Below are positions 11,100 to 21,684 of a stretch of DNA of 47,491 nt, piece by piece. The notes under the pieces are model-generated. The model saw nothing but the letters and a program-made list of their open reading frames with translations. It did no database searches and was not told where the DNA came from. The position numbers and the translations under genes were made by a program. How positions within the stretch are numbered: position 1 is the stretch's first letter; every line of letters starts with the position of its first letter. The stretch comes from Ephemerocybe angulata (lineage: Eukaryota; Basidiomycota; Agaricomycetes; Agaricales; Psathyrellaceae), in the NCBI GenBank assembly GCA_013368325.1, contig JAACJK010000062.1:1-47491 (forward strand). Reading direction: 5' to 3'.

Positions 11100-12228
11100 T
11101 CATTGACTTAAAAAAGTGATAGCCCCTTTATCACTTACTAATCCAGTTATTTTTTTTAAAAAAAAAATAACTGTAAAAAAAGTCAACAGGCTAATTTTTT
11201 TTTTATTTAAAAGAGATTATATTTAAGAATAGCTAAAACTAACATTATTATCTTAAGACAAAAGCTTTATTTTTTTAACAAAAAAAAATAAGTAATAGAA
11301 AGGAATTAATGAAGGAAAGTCAAAGGAAAAAAATTAATATATTATATAATTTTATAAGGATAAGTAAAGATAGAAATTTTTAATTATTATTGTCCTAAAA
11401 AAAAATAACTATTATCAATTTTTTTCATACAAAATTGATTAGTTGGGCTTATTTTTTTTTTTTTGAAAAAAATTAGGCCTGAATTAGAACATTTAATAAT
11501 TTTTAGAATATATTTCCTATATTATTTCTTAAAATATTTTGTTTATTTAAGTCCAATTACTAAATATTGCTTATAGTTTTCTATTATAATCTTTTAGGGC
11601 AAGATTGACGCTAATACCGTCAATCCCTACCCTTTATACACTTCACTTCCGGATTCTTCTCAATAATATAAATAATATGATATAAAATATATCAATATCA
11701 ATATCAGAATCATAATTATTAAATATAGGGCATAGCCCAAATATTATTTACTCTATTTAGGAGGAAGCCTAAATTAAGAATTATAATATTTAATAATTTT
11801 TAGTAGTAGTAATATAGCTCCATATTTGTATTTTACTGCTATTTTCTAAATAATTGACCTTTAGATCCAGCCATTCTTATTTCTTCAAAATAAAACGTAT
11901 TAAATTTTTGTCAAAAAATACAAAAAACGTTTATGAAAGATCTTCAAAACTTTTATACATGACCCTGTTAAGATACTAGCATGAGACTAAATATGCCTTG
12001 TTAAATAAAAAATGTAGGGCAGGACTTAGTCCGTACCTACCCGTTTATTTTTATTTTAAAAAATAAACAACTCTCTAAAATACTCTCACTATCATTTAAA
12101 TCCCATTTCTCTAATTTCGATCTCTTCCCTTAAGGATAATTAAACAAATCTTTATAATACCCGCAAGTTTTATAATTCCCGCGAGTTTTATTCAAATTAA
12201 AGCTGAGGAGGAGAGGGTGGGGTTAGGG
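11100..12228. other. Gene-poor region between nad4 and dpoB 3' end
   Basis: Palindromic repeats occur only in the first about 110 bases and near 11440-11475. From about 11480 to 12228 the sequence is unique, AT-rich and nearly free of the usual elements. It contains small GC hairpins (GGGCATAGCCC near 11728, GACGCTAATACCGTC near 11607), an imperfect tandem pair (ACCCGCAAGTTTTATAAT / TCCCGCGAGTTTTATTCA, about 12161-12195), and AAGAATTATAATATTTAATA near 11778, inverted relative to TAATTATTAAATAT near 11713. No convincing ORF, even allowing UGA as Trp. It may be plasmid sequence that arrived with dpoB. Confidence 0.5.
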
Positions 12229-15075
12229 TTAATTAACTATAGATTCTATAACCTCAGTTTTAGGACCGTGGCCTTTAACCTTAATTGTGAATAATTCAGA
12301 CTTTACTATGTAAGGTATCGTATTAATCAATAATCCTTTACTATTATAAACTAACTTACGCTTATTCGCGTTGATTTGAACCTTATAAGAATGGCTGAGT
12401 ATTTGAATATTAACAGCTTCTTTATTTTTTGCCCATTTATCTTGTTGGATAGATAGGGAGCTGTCTTTATTTAGTATTTCGTAGAAATCATTAAAGGATA
12501 AGCCAGTATTATTAGCCACCTTAGAAGAAAGACCCTTAATTTTAACTACCATTTTTCCGGTTTCTAATTCTAAAACGTATGCCTTGGGGCTTATGAATAA
12601 GCCTTTTTTAATATTATGCTCTAACTTTAATTGCCCGATATCACTACCGATTATACCAGGCATTAGAGTGCCCATTTGTTGCGTGTCCTTATCTACTACT
12701 ATGCTATCGGTATCGGAGTAGAATAATTCCAGGTCATCGTTATTTTTGAATTTACTCATAAAAACCCTACCCATAGCCGAAATAGCACTAGAGATAGCCA
12801 CATTCGTACTAGAATGAATATTCAAGCTATCGAACATTCTATCAGTTTGGTCTTGAGTAAACGTCACTAGTGCATGGCTATGGCCTATGGAATTAATAGA
12901 TTCGATGTTATTTATAGTATTTTTATTAATGATGGTTAATAACTGGTTAAAACTGTCTTTATTCAAAATCTCGAAGGATTTGAACTGATCCTGCATTCCG
13001 AAGCGCCCATATAAGCTATTCATTAATATTTTTGCAATGAAGTTCATAGGGTCTGATTTGCTATACTCGGATCTAAGACTGTAAAGTTCTGTAATATAAT
13101 CCTTGAAAATGTTTGCCTTTTCAGTAAATAATATCCCACTTAATATTTCAAACTGGTATCCGAATTTCTGAGCATTCTTTATTTCTTCCGAATAAAGGTT
13201 AGCATAAAATTCTCCCAGGACCGAGCAAGTACTTTCTACGCTGTTTATAACAGTTTTTTTCTGTATAATTGGATGTTTCAAGCCTAAAGGAGCCGTAACT
13301 TTACAGTAGAAGAAACCTTGCTTATCCGGAAAGTAGCCTGTAGGGTCACCTTCAAATCTAATTGGATATCCTATAGGCACCTCGACGTTTTGCATGATAT
13401 AAGGATACAAACTGTTTACATCATAATAGTATAAATTATTTCTCGTTGAAACTGAGTCGGGTATAACATTTGTAGGCAAATACATGTCAGTAGCCCCTCC
13501 AGTGTAAGATGTTCTGATTTGTTTTTGAAGAGTGCTCTCAAGAGTAGGTATATTAAGATTTGCCTTAAAATGTGCCCTATAAATTCCAAAAGTTAGACTA
13601 GTAATAGTCGGATATTTAGAAATATTAAGTTTCCATCTATTTCAAATTAATAAGCCGAACTTTGATAGTACTTCATGTAGAGAGATACAGTCCAGTTGGC
13701 AGTACTTAATAGCTTCAGCTTTAAGTATCCAATTATTATTGAATTTTGAAGCATAACTATTGTACTCATCCTGTGTAATATCTGGGAAAAATTCAATTGA
13801 TGGAACAGGTCCAATATAGTCTAAGTTATTTTTGTTTACAAACCCATGAGGAAAGAAATCCTTTTGTGAATTACCGTTAAATGATTTAGCTAGATCCCTT
13901 AGGTTACCTAAAAGGATTTGATAGCTATCCACAAATTTTAAAGTTACTGGACCAGAACCGGTTGTTTTTGTGAAATCGAAAGAAATTAATTTGTTATTAT
14001 TAATTAAAGGAGATACTTTACCATATTCTATCAAGTAAGGCATTAAGAAAACACTATCAAAGTTAGCTAGGTTATGAATATAAATGTTTTTTCTGTCGTT
14101 TTTCTTATGAGTTAGTGTATTTATACAATCAAACATCATTTCTTTAACAGAAATGTAATCACTTAAGAAAAAACTTATTTTTGAGGAGCCATCGAAAAAG
14201 CTGATTAAGTACGGAACCATTACTTGTTCGCCATTATGTTTAGCCTCGATGTAGGTTTCTATATCTAAAGTAAGAAAATCTTTAATGTACTTAGTTTCAG
14301 GTTTAATTTTCGAAAGGAACCGTGTAGGTTTCTGTTCAAAATTTAACTCTTCCTGGTTAGTTATAAGATTACATACATAAATTCTGTCCTTAGCTACTAA
14401 TCTACTAGGGTCGTCAATTGTTCTTATGAAATAGTTGTCGTTTATTTGTTTATCAACTATTTTTATTTGTGTTTTTTTTGAATTACCCTTAGGTGTAAAT
14501 TTAATATTATTAATTATTTTACCATCTACAACAGTAGGATGTATTTCAAAGAAATTGTTATTGTGAGTAGTCACAATAAATTCAGATCCTTTATCGGTAG
14601 TAACTAAATCTGTTAACGGAGTACCAAATTCTAGTGGATTTAAAGTAATAGGAATCTGATATTTATAATAATTTATTGTGTTAAGATCTCGTTCTTTAAT
14701 TTCCAATTGATTTTCCTTAGCTAAACCCTTTCTAATTCCAAAACTGAATACTACTTTTCTTAATTCAACGTTGTTGTATCCATCTTGTTTTTTATTTAAC
14801 AAGTCCCATAAATATTGGATGTAGAATTCTAATGATTCGTTAGTTTTGTTTAAAAATACCATTTGTCCTAATGTTTTAGGTATATTATCGTTTGTAACTA
14901 GTCTGAAAGATACCATTATGTGATGATCGTCTTTAATATTGAATACTTCTTTTTCAAAGAAATACTCTACTGCTTTTCTTAACAATTTTTTGTCTAAAAT
15001 TGAATAAGAAATAAAATCGAATGAGAAGTTTTTCCAATTTAATAATTTACCTGTTGCCTTTCTAGCTAATGTTTT
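12229..15075 (-). CDS. dpoB: Family B DNA polymerase (plasmid type), one in-frame UGA
   Basis: Protein-primed family B DNA polymerase of the linear mitochondrial plasmid (invertron) type. Counting from the TTG at 14985: ExoI DIET (241-244), ExoII HNLANFD (304-310) and ExoIII YCQLDCISL (428-436); then motif A DVNSLYP (522-528), motif B KILMNSLYGRFG (652-663) and motif C YSDTDSI (756-762), 918 residues in all. UGA at 13642-13644 (residue 448) lies between exonuclease and polymerase domains. The same frame continues with KYPTITSLTFGIYRAHF, so the protein is whole only if UGA is Trp. The open frame extends upstream of 14985 to 15075 without an ATG and stops at a palindromic repeat (15076-15154), so the true 5' end is probably cut by that insertion. 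Third-position usage is more varied than in core genes. Likely an integrated plasmid gene. Confidence 0.88.
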
Positions 15076-15154
15076 TTATATTAAAAAACCTTATCAATTT
15101 TTTTTTTACTACAACTGGCCTAGGCCTGGATTAGTAAGTAACAAAAAAAAATTA
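15076..15154. repeat. Palindromic element splitting the 5' end of dpoB
   Basis: A full copy of the CCTTATCAATTTT...ACTACAACTGGCCTAGGCC...GGATTAGTAAGTAAC element. On the - strand, upstream of it at about 15155-15213, a frame reads SVEW(UGA)IEGVDAELLDKTSL. Its end resembles the start of the dpoB frame after the repeat (KTLARKATGK). I infer insertion into the gene's 5' end. Confidence 0.6.
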
Positions 15155-15332
15155 TAAAGATGTTTTGTCTAATAACTCCGCATCAACTCCTTCTATTCAT
15201 TCAACACTAAAAACTTTTTATAAAAACAAAACAAATAAATATTCATTTTAAATCCAAATATAATTTTATTTTTACTTTTTTTTAATCACTTTTTTATATA
15301 AAAAAAGTAAAAATAAAAAAGTAAATAACCAC

Positions 15333-15403
15333 TAAGCCCAAGAAGATTTGAACTCCTACAAATTCCTCATCAAGAAATCATTCTACCATTAAATTATAGG
15401 CTT
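15333..15403 (-). tRNA. trnI(gau): tRNA-Ile(GAU)
   Basis: Acceptor AAGCCTA pairs with TGGGCTT. The anticodon stem ATTTC/GGAAT surrounds loop TTGATGA (GAU). Decodes AUU and AUC. Confidence 0.9.
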
Positions 15404-15649
15404 CTATTACTTTTGTTCTTAGTCAGTAATTTTTGTTTTAGTCGCCCAAGTAAAAAAAAAAACAAAAAAAAATAAAGGATTAGACTAGGGTAGGTTTTTT
15501 ATTTTTTTGTTTGTTCAGTTATTTTTTTTGTAACAAATACAAAAAAAAATTAGAATGGCCAGTTGACTTTTTTTTATATAAAAAAAGTGATAAAATTGAT
15601 TATAGTGATACAAGGGATATTAAAATATCCCCAACACTATCTTTGAAAC

Positions 15650-15737
15650 AATACGAACAAAGAGACTTGAACTCTTAAGGGATTACTCCCACTTCTGCTT
15701 AAGAGAAGATTGTTTACCAATTTCAACATATTCGTAT
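15650..15737 (-). tRNA. trnL(uaa): tRNA-Leu(UAA)
   Basis: Acceptor ATACGAA pairs with TTCGTAT, anticodon stem CTTCT/AGAAG around CTTAAGC (UAA), long variable arm GGGAGTAATCCC. It decodes UUR, the dominant Leu codon in this genome. Confidence 0.93.
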
Positions 15738-16034
15738 ATTATTTTTTTTAATAAAAATAAGTAGTAATTGTAATTAATTAGATAAATAATTAATAGCCCT
15801 AGTATCACTTTTTTTTTTCTTTTATCACTCCTATTACTTATTTTTTTTGTTTTTTTTGTATTGACTTTTTTTTATATTAAAAAAAGTGATAAAATTAGGC
15901 CTAATTTTTTGTTTTTATTTGACTTTTTTTTTGTTGACTTTTTTTATTGTTAATAAAAAAAGTGATACAAAAAAAGTGATAAAAACAAAATTAAAGTAAA
16001 TAAAAAACAAAAAAAACAAAAAAACAAAAAAATT

Positions 16035-16105
16035 AAACAAGAGTGAGGCGATTCGAACGCCTACAAACAATTTTGGAGATTGTGATACTACCATTATACT
16101 ACACT
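16035..16105 (-). tRNA. trnW(cca): tRNA-Trp with CCA anticodon
   Basis: AAGAGTG pairs with CACTCTT at the acceptor, and anticodon stem ACAAT/ATTGT encloses loop CTCCAAA, the bacterial Trp loop with anticodon CCA. Most fungal mitochondria have UCA here to read both UGA and UGG. No other Trp tRNA was found, so UGA has no Watson-Crick decoder in this genome. Ends are accurate to about 2 bases. Confidence 0.88.
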
Positions 16106-16399
16106 CTTCTTTGTCTTTTATTTTTATCACTTTTTTTTATATAAATTAAAAAAAAGTAATACTAATAATTCCCTTACTTTTTTAATTGTTTATTTTTTTG
16201 TTACCCTTCTATCACTTACCGCAGGGTTTATATAAATAAAAAAAGTCAATAATAATTGGGCTATTATTTTTTTAACTTATTTTTTTTGTATCTATCACTT
16301 TTTTATTACTTTTTTTTTATTTATATAAAAAAAAAGTGATAAAGATAAAAAAGTCAACACAACAAAACAAAAAAAAAAATAAGTGATAACAAATAAAAT

Positions 16400-16471
16400 T
16401 GGAGAAAGATAGATTCGAACTATCATAATTATATTGCAAATATAACCGATTAACCATTATCAGATTTCCCC
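16400..16471 (-). tRNA. trnA(ugc): tRNA-Ala(UGC)
   Basis: Acceptor GGGGAAA pairs with TTTCTCC, anticodon stem TTATA/TATAA around TTTGCAA (UGC). It lies just downstream of rns on the same strand. Confidence 0.92.
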
Positions 16472-16597
16472 TAATTTTTTTCTGTGTTTTTAAAAAAAAA
16501 ATAATTATAATTTAATTATTTTTATTTAAGGCTAATTTTATTAGTGTCGTGTGTCGACTTTTTTATCTGAAAAAAAAAAAATTAGAAACAAAAATAA

Positions 16598-16608
16598 GGG
16601 GGGGGGGG
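16598..16608. repeat. G11 homopolymer
   Basis: Eleven consecutive G on the + strand just past the 3' end of rns. No other G or C run this long was seen in the window. Length is uncertain because homopolymers are unreliable in this assembly. Confidence 0.85.
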
Positions 16609-16621
16609 TTTAGATTTATTT

Positions 16622-18205
16622 TCTTTATTATCCAGCAGCACTTTCCAGTACAGCTACCTTGCTATGACTTTTGAGATGTTACTCAGAAGAGTTCACTAAT
16701 ATTAATAATATAAAACAAAAAGTAAGTTTAGTTAAAAATATTCATTTACAAAACAAAAAAATTTTGTAATTATATGCATAATAGCTTATCCCTATCTAAG
16801 CTTCTTCCCAGCGACAGACAGTTAGTTCATCACGAATATAAACTTCACCGTTGCGTAATGATCAACGATTACTCGAAATTCCTCCTTCATGTTGTCGAAT
16901 TTCAGACAACAATCTGTCTAAAAAAAATAATTAACTTTTTTTAATGATTTGCTAATTATTTTTTATCTAATTATTGCATCATTTTGTAAAAGTTTTTATA
17001 GCACATTTATAGCCCAGTTCATGAGGGCCATAACGACTTGTCTTAGTCCCAAATGTATTCCTTTAAAATACAACAAAAGTTAAGTAAAAATTAACAATAG
17101 GGATTTCGTCCGTTAGTGGAGTTAACCTAACTTTTCACAATACGGACTGAAGACAGCCATGCAACACCTGTAAACGAATTTCCATAAAATGGAAACTACT
17201 CAAAATATTTTTAAGATATTTTGGATATACAAGAACTGGTAAGATTTTACGCGGATTATCGTATTAAATAGCATGCTTCACTTCGTTTGCTTCGAGACCG
17301 ACTAATTTTTTTGGTTTCAGTTTTGCAACCGTACTCTCAAGGCGGAATGGTTAACGCGTTAGCATCGTTATCAATTCTTTAATTAACAAAACTACCATTC
17401 ATCGTTGACAGTGAGAGGTATCTGGGTATCTAATCCTATTTCTTATTCTCACCTTCGTTTCTCAGCGTCAATCATTTATAGATAAAAAGCTTTCACCTTT
17501 AGTATTCCATCTAGTATCTACGGATATCATCCCTACACTAAATATTATTCGGTTTATCCTCAATATGATTCTAGCTTATAGTTATTCATTTTTAAATACT
17601 AAATAATTAATAGTATATAGCTAATTAAAAATAGAACTTTTGTAAGCTGCCTACACACCCTTTACGCCTTTTTAAGGTGATTAACGTTCGCGTTTCTGGC
17701 GTTACCGAGTCTTCTGGCACCAGTAATTTAGACAACACTATTAGTAAAGTAATATCATTTTTTTCCTTTACGTTATCATAAATACCACCTACTAACTTGG
17801 TTTTATGATTTCAGTTAGCTAGTTCACTCTTGCGAGCATTGACTAATATTCTTGACTGCAGATTGCTTATGCAATTTGGGACTTCTCATTCCCAATGTGG
17901 CCAGCGGTTCTTTCAAACTTAGCTATTGATCGTAGGCTTGGTAGGCTTTTACTCTACCAACTACCCTTAAACAAAATAAATCAATTCTTATAGTGGAAAA
18001 TTTCCTTTTTGTTATAAATAGCTAAATTTATTTTTATCCTCTATTTGAGAGGTCTATAAGGTATCTAATTTATTATTACTCACCTGTACACCTTGTTCTA
18101 GCCTTTTAATTAAAGTAATAAAAAGGTAGTAGAACAAACGATTTGCATGTCTTAAAACTACTGAAAAACGTTCAATCTGAACCAAAATTAAATTCTTATT
18201 ATTAA
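16622..18205 (-). rRNA. rns: Small subunit ribosomal RNA
   Basis: Reading the - strand: TGGTTCAGATTGAACG near the 5' end (18195-18170) matches the SSU start, and CATGCAAATCG follows. CTGGTGCCAGAAGACTCGG is the 530 loop (about 17705-17725), GCTAACGCGTTAA lies near 17360, and AGCAAGGTAGCTGTACTGG near 16640-16660 is the conserved 3' end. No intron. The 3' tail CTGGATAATAAAG has no CCUCC anti-Shine-Dalgarno. Ends are placed by alignment from memory and may be off by 10-30 bases. Confidence 0.92.
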
Positions 18206-18691
18206 TTTAATATATTAATTAAATTGCAGGGCCTAATTTTTTTATTTGTTACAAAAAAATAAGCCCAGTTAATATATTGTATAGTATATGCTCTAGTTAA
18301 TTAAAAAAAAAAACAAGCAATATTTATATTTACATCTCTTTTATATTTTATAAACTTTTTTGTATATATTTATTTGTTTTGTTTAGGGCTAATTTTTGTT
18401 CTATCACTTTTTTCCAGATAAAGATAAAAAAGTAAACAAATAAAAAAAATTAAGCCCAAGTAATAAATATTCTTTACAGTTAATTTTTTTTATCACTTAC
18501 TAATCCAGTTATTTTTTTTGTATTTGTTATAAAAAAAAATTAGACTGGCCAGTTGTAGTAGTTGACTTATATAAAAAAAGTGATAACTGGCTAAGGCCTG
18601 GATAAGGGTTTTCTTGTTTGTTTGTATCAAAAGTCCACAGAAAAAAAAGTCAACTGGCCATTCGGCCTGAAACAAAATTAAAACAATAGGG
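18206..18691. repeat. Intergenic palindromes upstream of rns
   Basis: A GGGCCTAATTTTTTT...AAAAAATAAGCCC palindrome lies at about 18229-18266. A unique AT-rich stretch (18266-18370) follows that could hold the rns promoter. A TACTAATCCAGTTATTT element with a CTGGCC palindrome nested lies at about 18498-18565. No ORF. Confidence 0.7.
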
Positions 18692-18832
18692 CTAATTTTT
18701 TTTATATATAAAATACAAAATTCCTATTAAATACCCTAATAAAAATTTAATCATAAAAATACTATCTAAGTTAACCCAATATCTTATGAATAAACTAGTA
18801 AAAATAAATGAGAATACAAAAATAGGATCCAT
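18692..18832 (-). CDS. Possible 46-residue membrane ORF
   Basis: Not recognised. ATG at 18832 to TAG at 18692, beginning MDPIFVFSFIFTSLFIRYW and ending GILYFIYKKN: two hydrophobic stretches with a basic tail. It stands out because it is one of the few unique stretches in a gap otherwise filled with repeats, and lies between rns and nad1 on their strand. It could be a small membrane protein gene or a chance frame in AT-rich DNA. Confidence 0.3.
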   Translation of the reverse strand: MDPIFVFSFIFTSLFIRYWVNLDSIFMIKFLLGYLIGILYFIYKKN

Positions 18833-19341
18833 AAAAATAGATCCTTTTACTAATTTTTTTTGTTTATATCACTTTTTGTATCTGTTTACTTTTTTATTGT
18901 TAATAAAAAAGTGATAGATAAAAAAAGTCAACAAACAAAAAAATAATTCTATAGTTTTATTTCTTATAGTAGAAAATAAATTTATTAATTTTTTGATCAT
19001 CTCTTTTATATTATATTCCAATTTAAGTTGTAATTTTTACCGCAAGGGGTATCACTTACTAATTAATTTTTTTTGTAAAACAAAACAAAAAAAATTGATA
19101 AGGGTTATCTGTTTATATCACTTTTTGATCTGTTTATAAGATAGATTAAAATTACTTAATTTTTTTTTAAGATAAACAAAAAAAAATAACTGCTGGCCAT
19201 TCTAATTTTTTTTTTTTAAAAAAAAATAACTGGATAGATAAAAAAAGTCAACAAAAAAATTAACTGGCCATTCTAATTTTTTTTTGTTGACTTTTTTTAT
19301 TGTTAATAAAAAAAGTGATAAAAAAAAAATAACTGGGGGGA
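18833..19341. repeat. Intergenic palindromic repeats downstream of nad1
   Basis: No gene is visible. A nested TATCAC...TTTACTTTTT...GTGATAGAT...GTCAAC hairpin lies at about 18868-18931. A TACTAATTAATTTTTTTTG palindrome ending TTGATAAGGG lies at about 19057-19106. Two CTGGCC-ATTCTAATTT elements lie at about 19195-19232 and 19264-19335, the second with a TTGAC/GTGAT hairpin in its loop. Confidence 0.8.
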
Positions 19342-20358
19342 TTAGTAAGGTGCAATATCAAATGCTATTAAAATACTTGGAACTAAGATAATGAAAGCGA
19401 CACACACGGGTAATAAATTTAACCAACATAAGTCAATTAATTGATCATATCTTAATCTGGGTAATGTAGCTCTAAACCAAACAAAGAAGAAACAGAAAAT
19501 ACATGTTTTGGCACCTAAGATAATAGATTGAATATTTATGATTGAGTTATTAACAAATATTTCTGGTAAGTGGTAACCTCCTAAAAATAATATAGCAGTT
19601 ATACAACTAAATAATACAATTGAGGAATATTCTCCTAAAAAGAAAAATACGAAAGGTACTGAAGAATGCTCAGTAAAAAAACCAGCAACTAATTCAGATT
19701 CAGCTTCTTGTAAATCAAAAGGTGTTCTAGAAGTTTCCGCTAATATAGATATAAAATAAAATATAAATACGGGTAATAACGGAATTATAAACCATACGGA
19801 TAACTGTGATTCTATTATTGTTATATAATTTAAAGATCCTGTTAATAATATGATTATTAAGATTGCTGAACTTAATATTAATTCATAAGAAATCATTGCT
19901 GCTGTAGATCGTAAGGATCCTAAAAAAGCATATTTAGAATTAGCTGACCATCCAGCTAATAATACACCATATACTCCTAAAGAAGAAAGTGCTAAAGTAT
20001 ATAAAATACTCATTGAATAATCAGATATTGCTATTCCTTGACCAAAAGGTATAACACCCCAACCTAATAAACTAAAAATTAAAGAAGAAACAGGAGCTAA
20101 ATAAAATATTACTTTATTTGATTGTGAGGGTATTACTGTCTCCTTTAAAATTAATTTTAAAGCATCTGCAAATGGTTGTAATATTCCATAATAACCTACT
20201 GTATTTGGTCCTACCCTTCTTTGATGGGCAGCTAATTGTTTTCTTTCTATTATTGTCATGAAAGCAACTGCTAATAATACTGGAACTATTATAGTAGCTA
20301 CATCTATTAAATTAAATAATAAAGATTTTAAGAATAAAAAATTAATATTATTGATCAT
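19342..20358 (-). CDS. nad1: NADH dehydrogenase subunit 1
   Basis: Complex I membrane subunit at the quinone-binding junction, 338 residues with eight helices. Landmarks: AFMTIIERKQLAAHQRRVGPNTVG in the first loop, LAETSRTPFDLQEAESELVAGFFTEHSS with the acidic quinone-channel residues, and RATLPRLRYDQLIDLCW. ATG start at 20358, TAG stop. Length is normal, no frameshift, no UGA. It lies between rns and orf249, with a repeat-rich gap upstream. Confidence 0.97.
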   Translation of the reverse strand: MINNINFLFLKSLLFNLIDVATIIVPVLLAVAFMTIIERKQLAAHQRRVGPNTVGYYGILQPFADALKLILKETVIPSQSNKVIFYLAPVSSLIFSLLGWGVIPFGQGIAISDYSMSILYTLALSSLGVYGVLLAGWSANSKYAFLGSLRSTAAMISYELILSSAILIIILLTGSLNYITIIESQLSVWFIIPLLPVFIFYFISILAETSRTPFDLQEAESELVAGFFTEHSSVPFVFFFLGEYSSIVLFSCITAILFLGGYHLPEIFVNNSIINIQSIILGAKTCIFCFFFVWFRATLPRLRYDQLIDLCWLNLLPVCVAFIILVPSILIAFDIAPY

Positions 20359-21684
20359 TTATGGTTTTCGTGTTTGTGTAGGCTTTAGCTAGACGTAGTT
20401 TAACCTAGCTATCTATCACTTTTTTTATATAAATAAAAAAAGTCAATAATAACAAGCTAGGAAATTAGTCCACGAGGCTTTTAGCAAGGAATTATTAAAT
20501 TATTTCTAATAGCAATTGGGCTAATTTTTTTATTCTCACCAGTTATTTTTTTTGTAACAAATACAAAAAAAATTAGATTGGCCAGTTATTACTAATTTTA
20601 ATCTTTATCACTTTTTTTTTTATATAAATAAAAAAAAAAGTCATAAAAAAGTGATAAAGATAACCCTGCGGTAAGTGATAATAACAAAAAATTAGCCTTA
20701 CTAACAAAAATAATATATTTGTAAATAAAATATTAGCTATTAATTTTCTAATCAATTTTTTAAGTTACTACTAATTTTTGACTAATTACTTTTTTTACAG
20801 TTATTTTTTTTAACAAGAAAAAATTAAGTAAAAAAAGTGATAAGGGTTGACTTTTTTAACCTATCCAGGCCGTTATTTTTTTGTTCAAATAAAAAAATTA
20901 GGCCAGTTGTTACTTTTTTTTATAAAATAACTGGCCATTCGGCCTGGTGATAGATTAAAATTACTTAATTTTTTTTGTTAAAAAAAATAACTGAACAGAT
21001 AAAAAAGGGATAGTAATACAAAAAGTAACCCCCAGAAAAAGCGTAAAAAATAAGCCTGATATATTTTATAAATACAAAAATTTTATTAGTTCAGTTTTTT
21101 TTTTTTTATAACTGCGGTAAAAAAGAGGAAATAAAGGCCTACTGCATCACTAATTTTAATCTTTAGATTAAAAAAGTAACAAAGACAAAAAGTCAAATAA
21201 CTATCCCTTAACTTTTTTCTTTTATTTACTATCACCAGGCTAATTTTTTGTTGACTTTTTTTTATAAAAAAAAAAAAAAGTAACAACTGGCCTAATTTTT
21301 TTATTTGAACAAAAAAATAACGGCCTGGATAGTAATAAAAAAAAAAAAAAATAAATGTAGGGCTTATTTTTTTATTGACTTTTTTATCTGTTTATTACTT
21401 ACTAATCCAGGCCTTAGGCCAGTTGTAGTAAAAAAAAAAATTGATAAGGTTTTTTAATATAAATAAAAACCCTGCGGTAAGTAATAAAAACCCTGCGGTA
21501 AGTGATACAATAAAAAAACTGAGATAAGTAGCAGTAGGGTTAAAAAAATAGCACTATTGACTTTTTTTATCTGTTGACTTTTTTTTACTGGCCATTCTAA
21601 TTTTTTTTGTTTATTTTTACAAAAAAAATAACTGAAAAAAGTGATAAAAAGTGATAGGTCAAAAATTAATAAATAAAACAACAA
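20359..21684. repeat. 1.3-kb repeat-only gap
   Basis: No gene supported on either strand. Short frames here are translations of the repeats. Recognisable elements: CAGTTATTTTTTTTG...TTGGCCAG (about 20540-20585), CAGGCCGTTATTTTTTTG...AATTAGGCCAG (20865-20907), CTGGCCTAATTTTTTT...AACGGCCTG (about 21289-21327), ACTAATCCAGGCCTTAGG with TTGATAAGG (about 21402-21450), two ACCCTGCGGTAAG clusters (about 21468-21505) and CTGGCC-ATTCTAATTT (about 21590-21635). Confidence 0.8.

Noticed and set aside
13486..13644. Two separate polymerase genes or a frameshift in dpoB
   Set aside because: The two halves are in the same frame and separated only by one UGA, with conserved polymerase sequence right after it.
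12229..14985. Intron in dpoB between exonuclease and polymerase parts
   Set aside because: Coding continuity is unbroken across the UGA, with no intron core motifs.
21086..21684. Short - strand frames in the nad1-orf249 gap
   Set aside because: They are translations of palindromic repeats and poly-T/poly-A arms, with no unique protein sequence.
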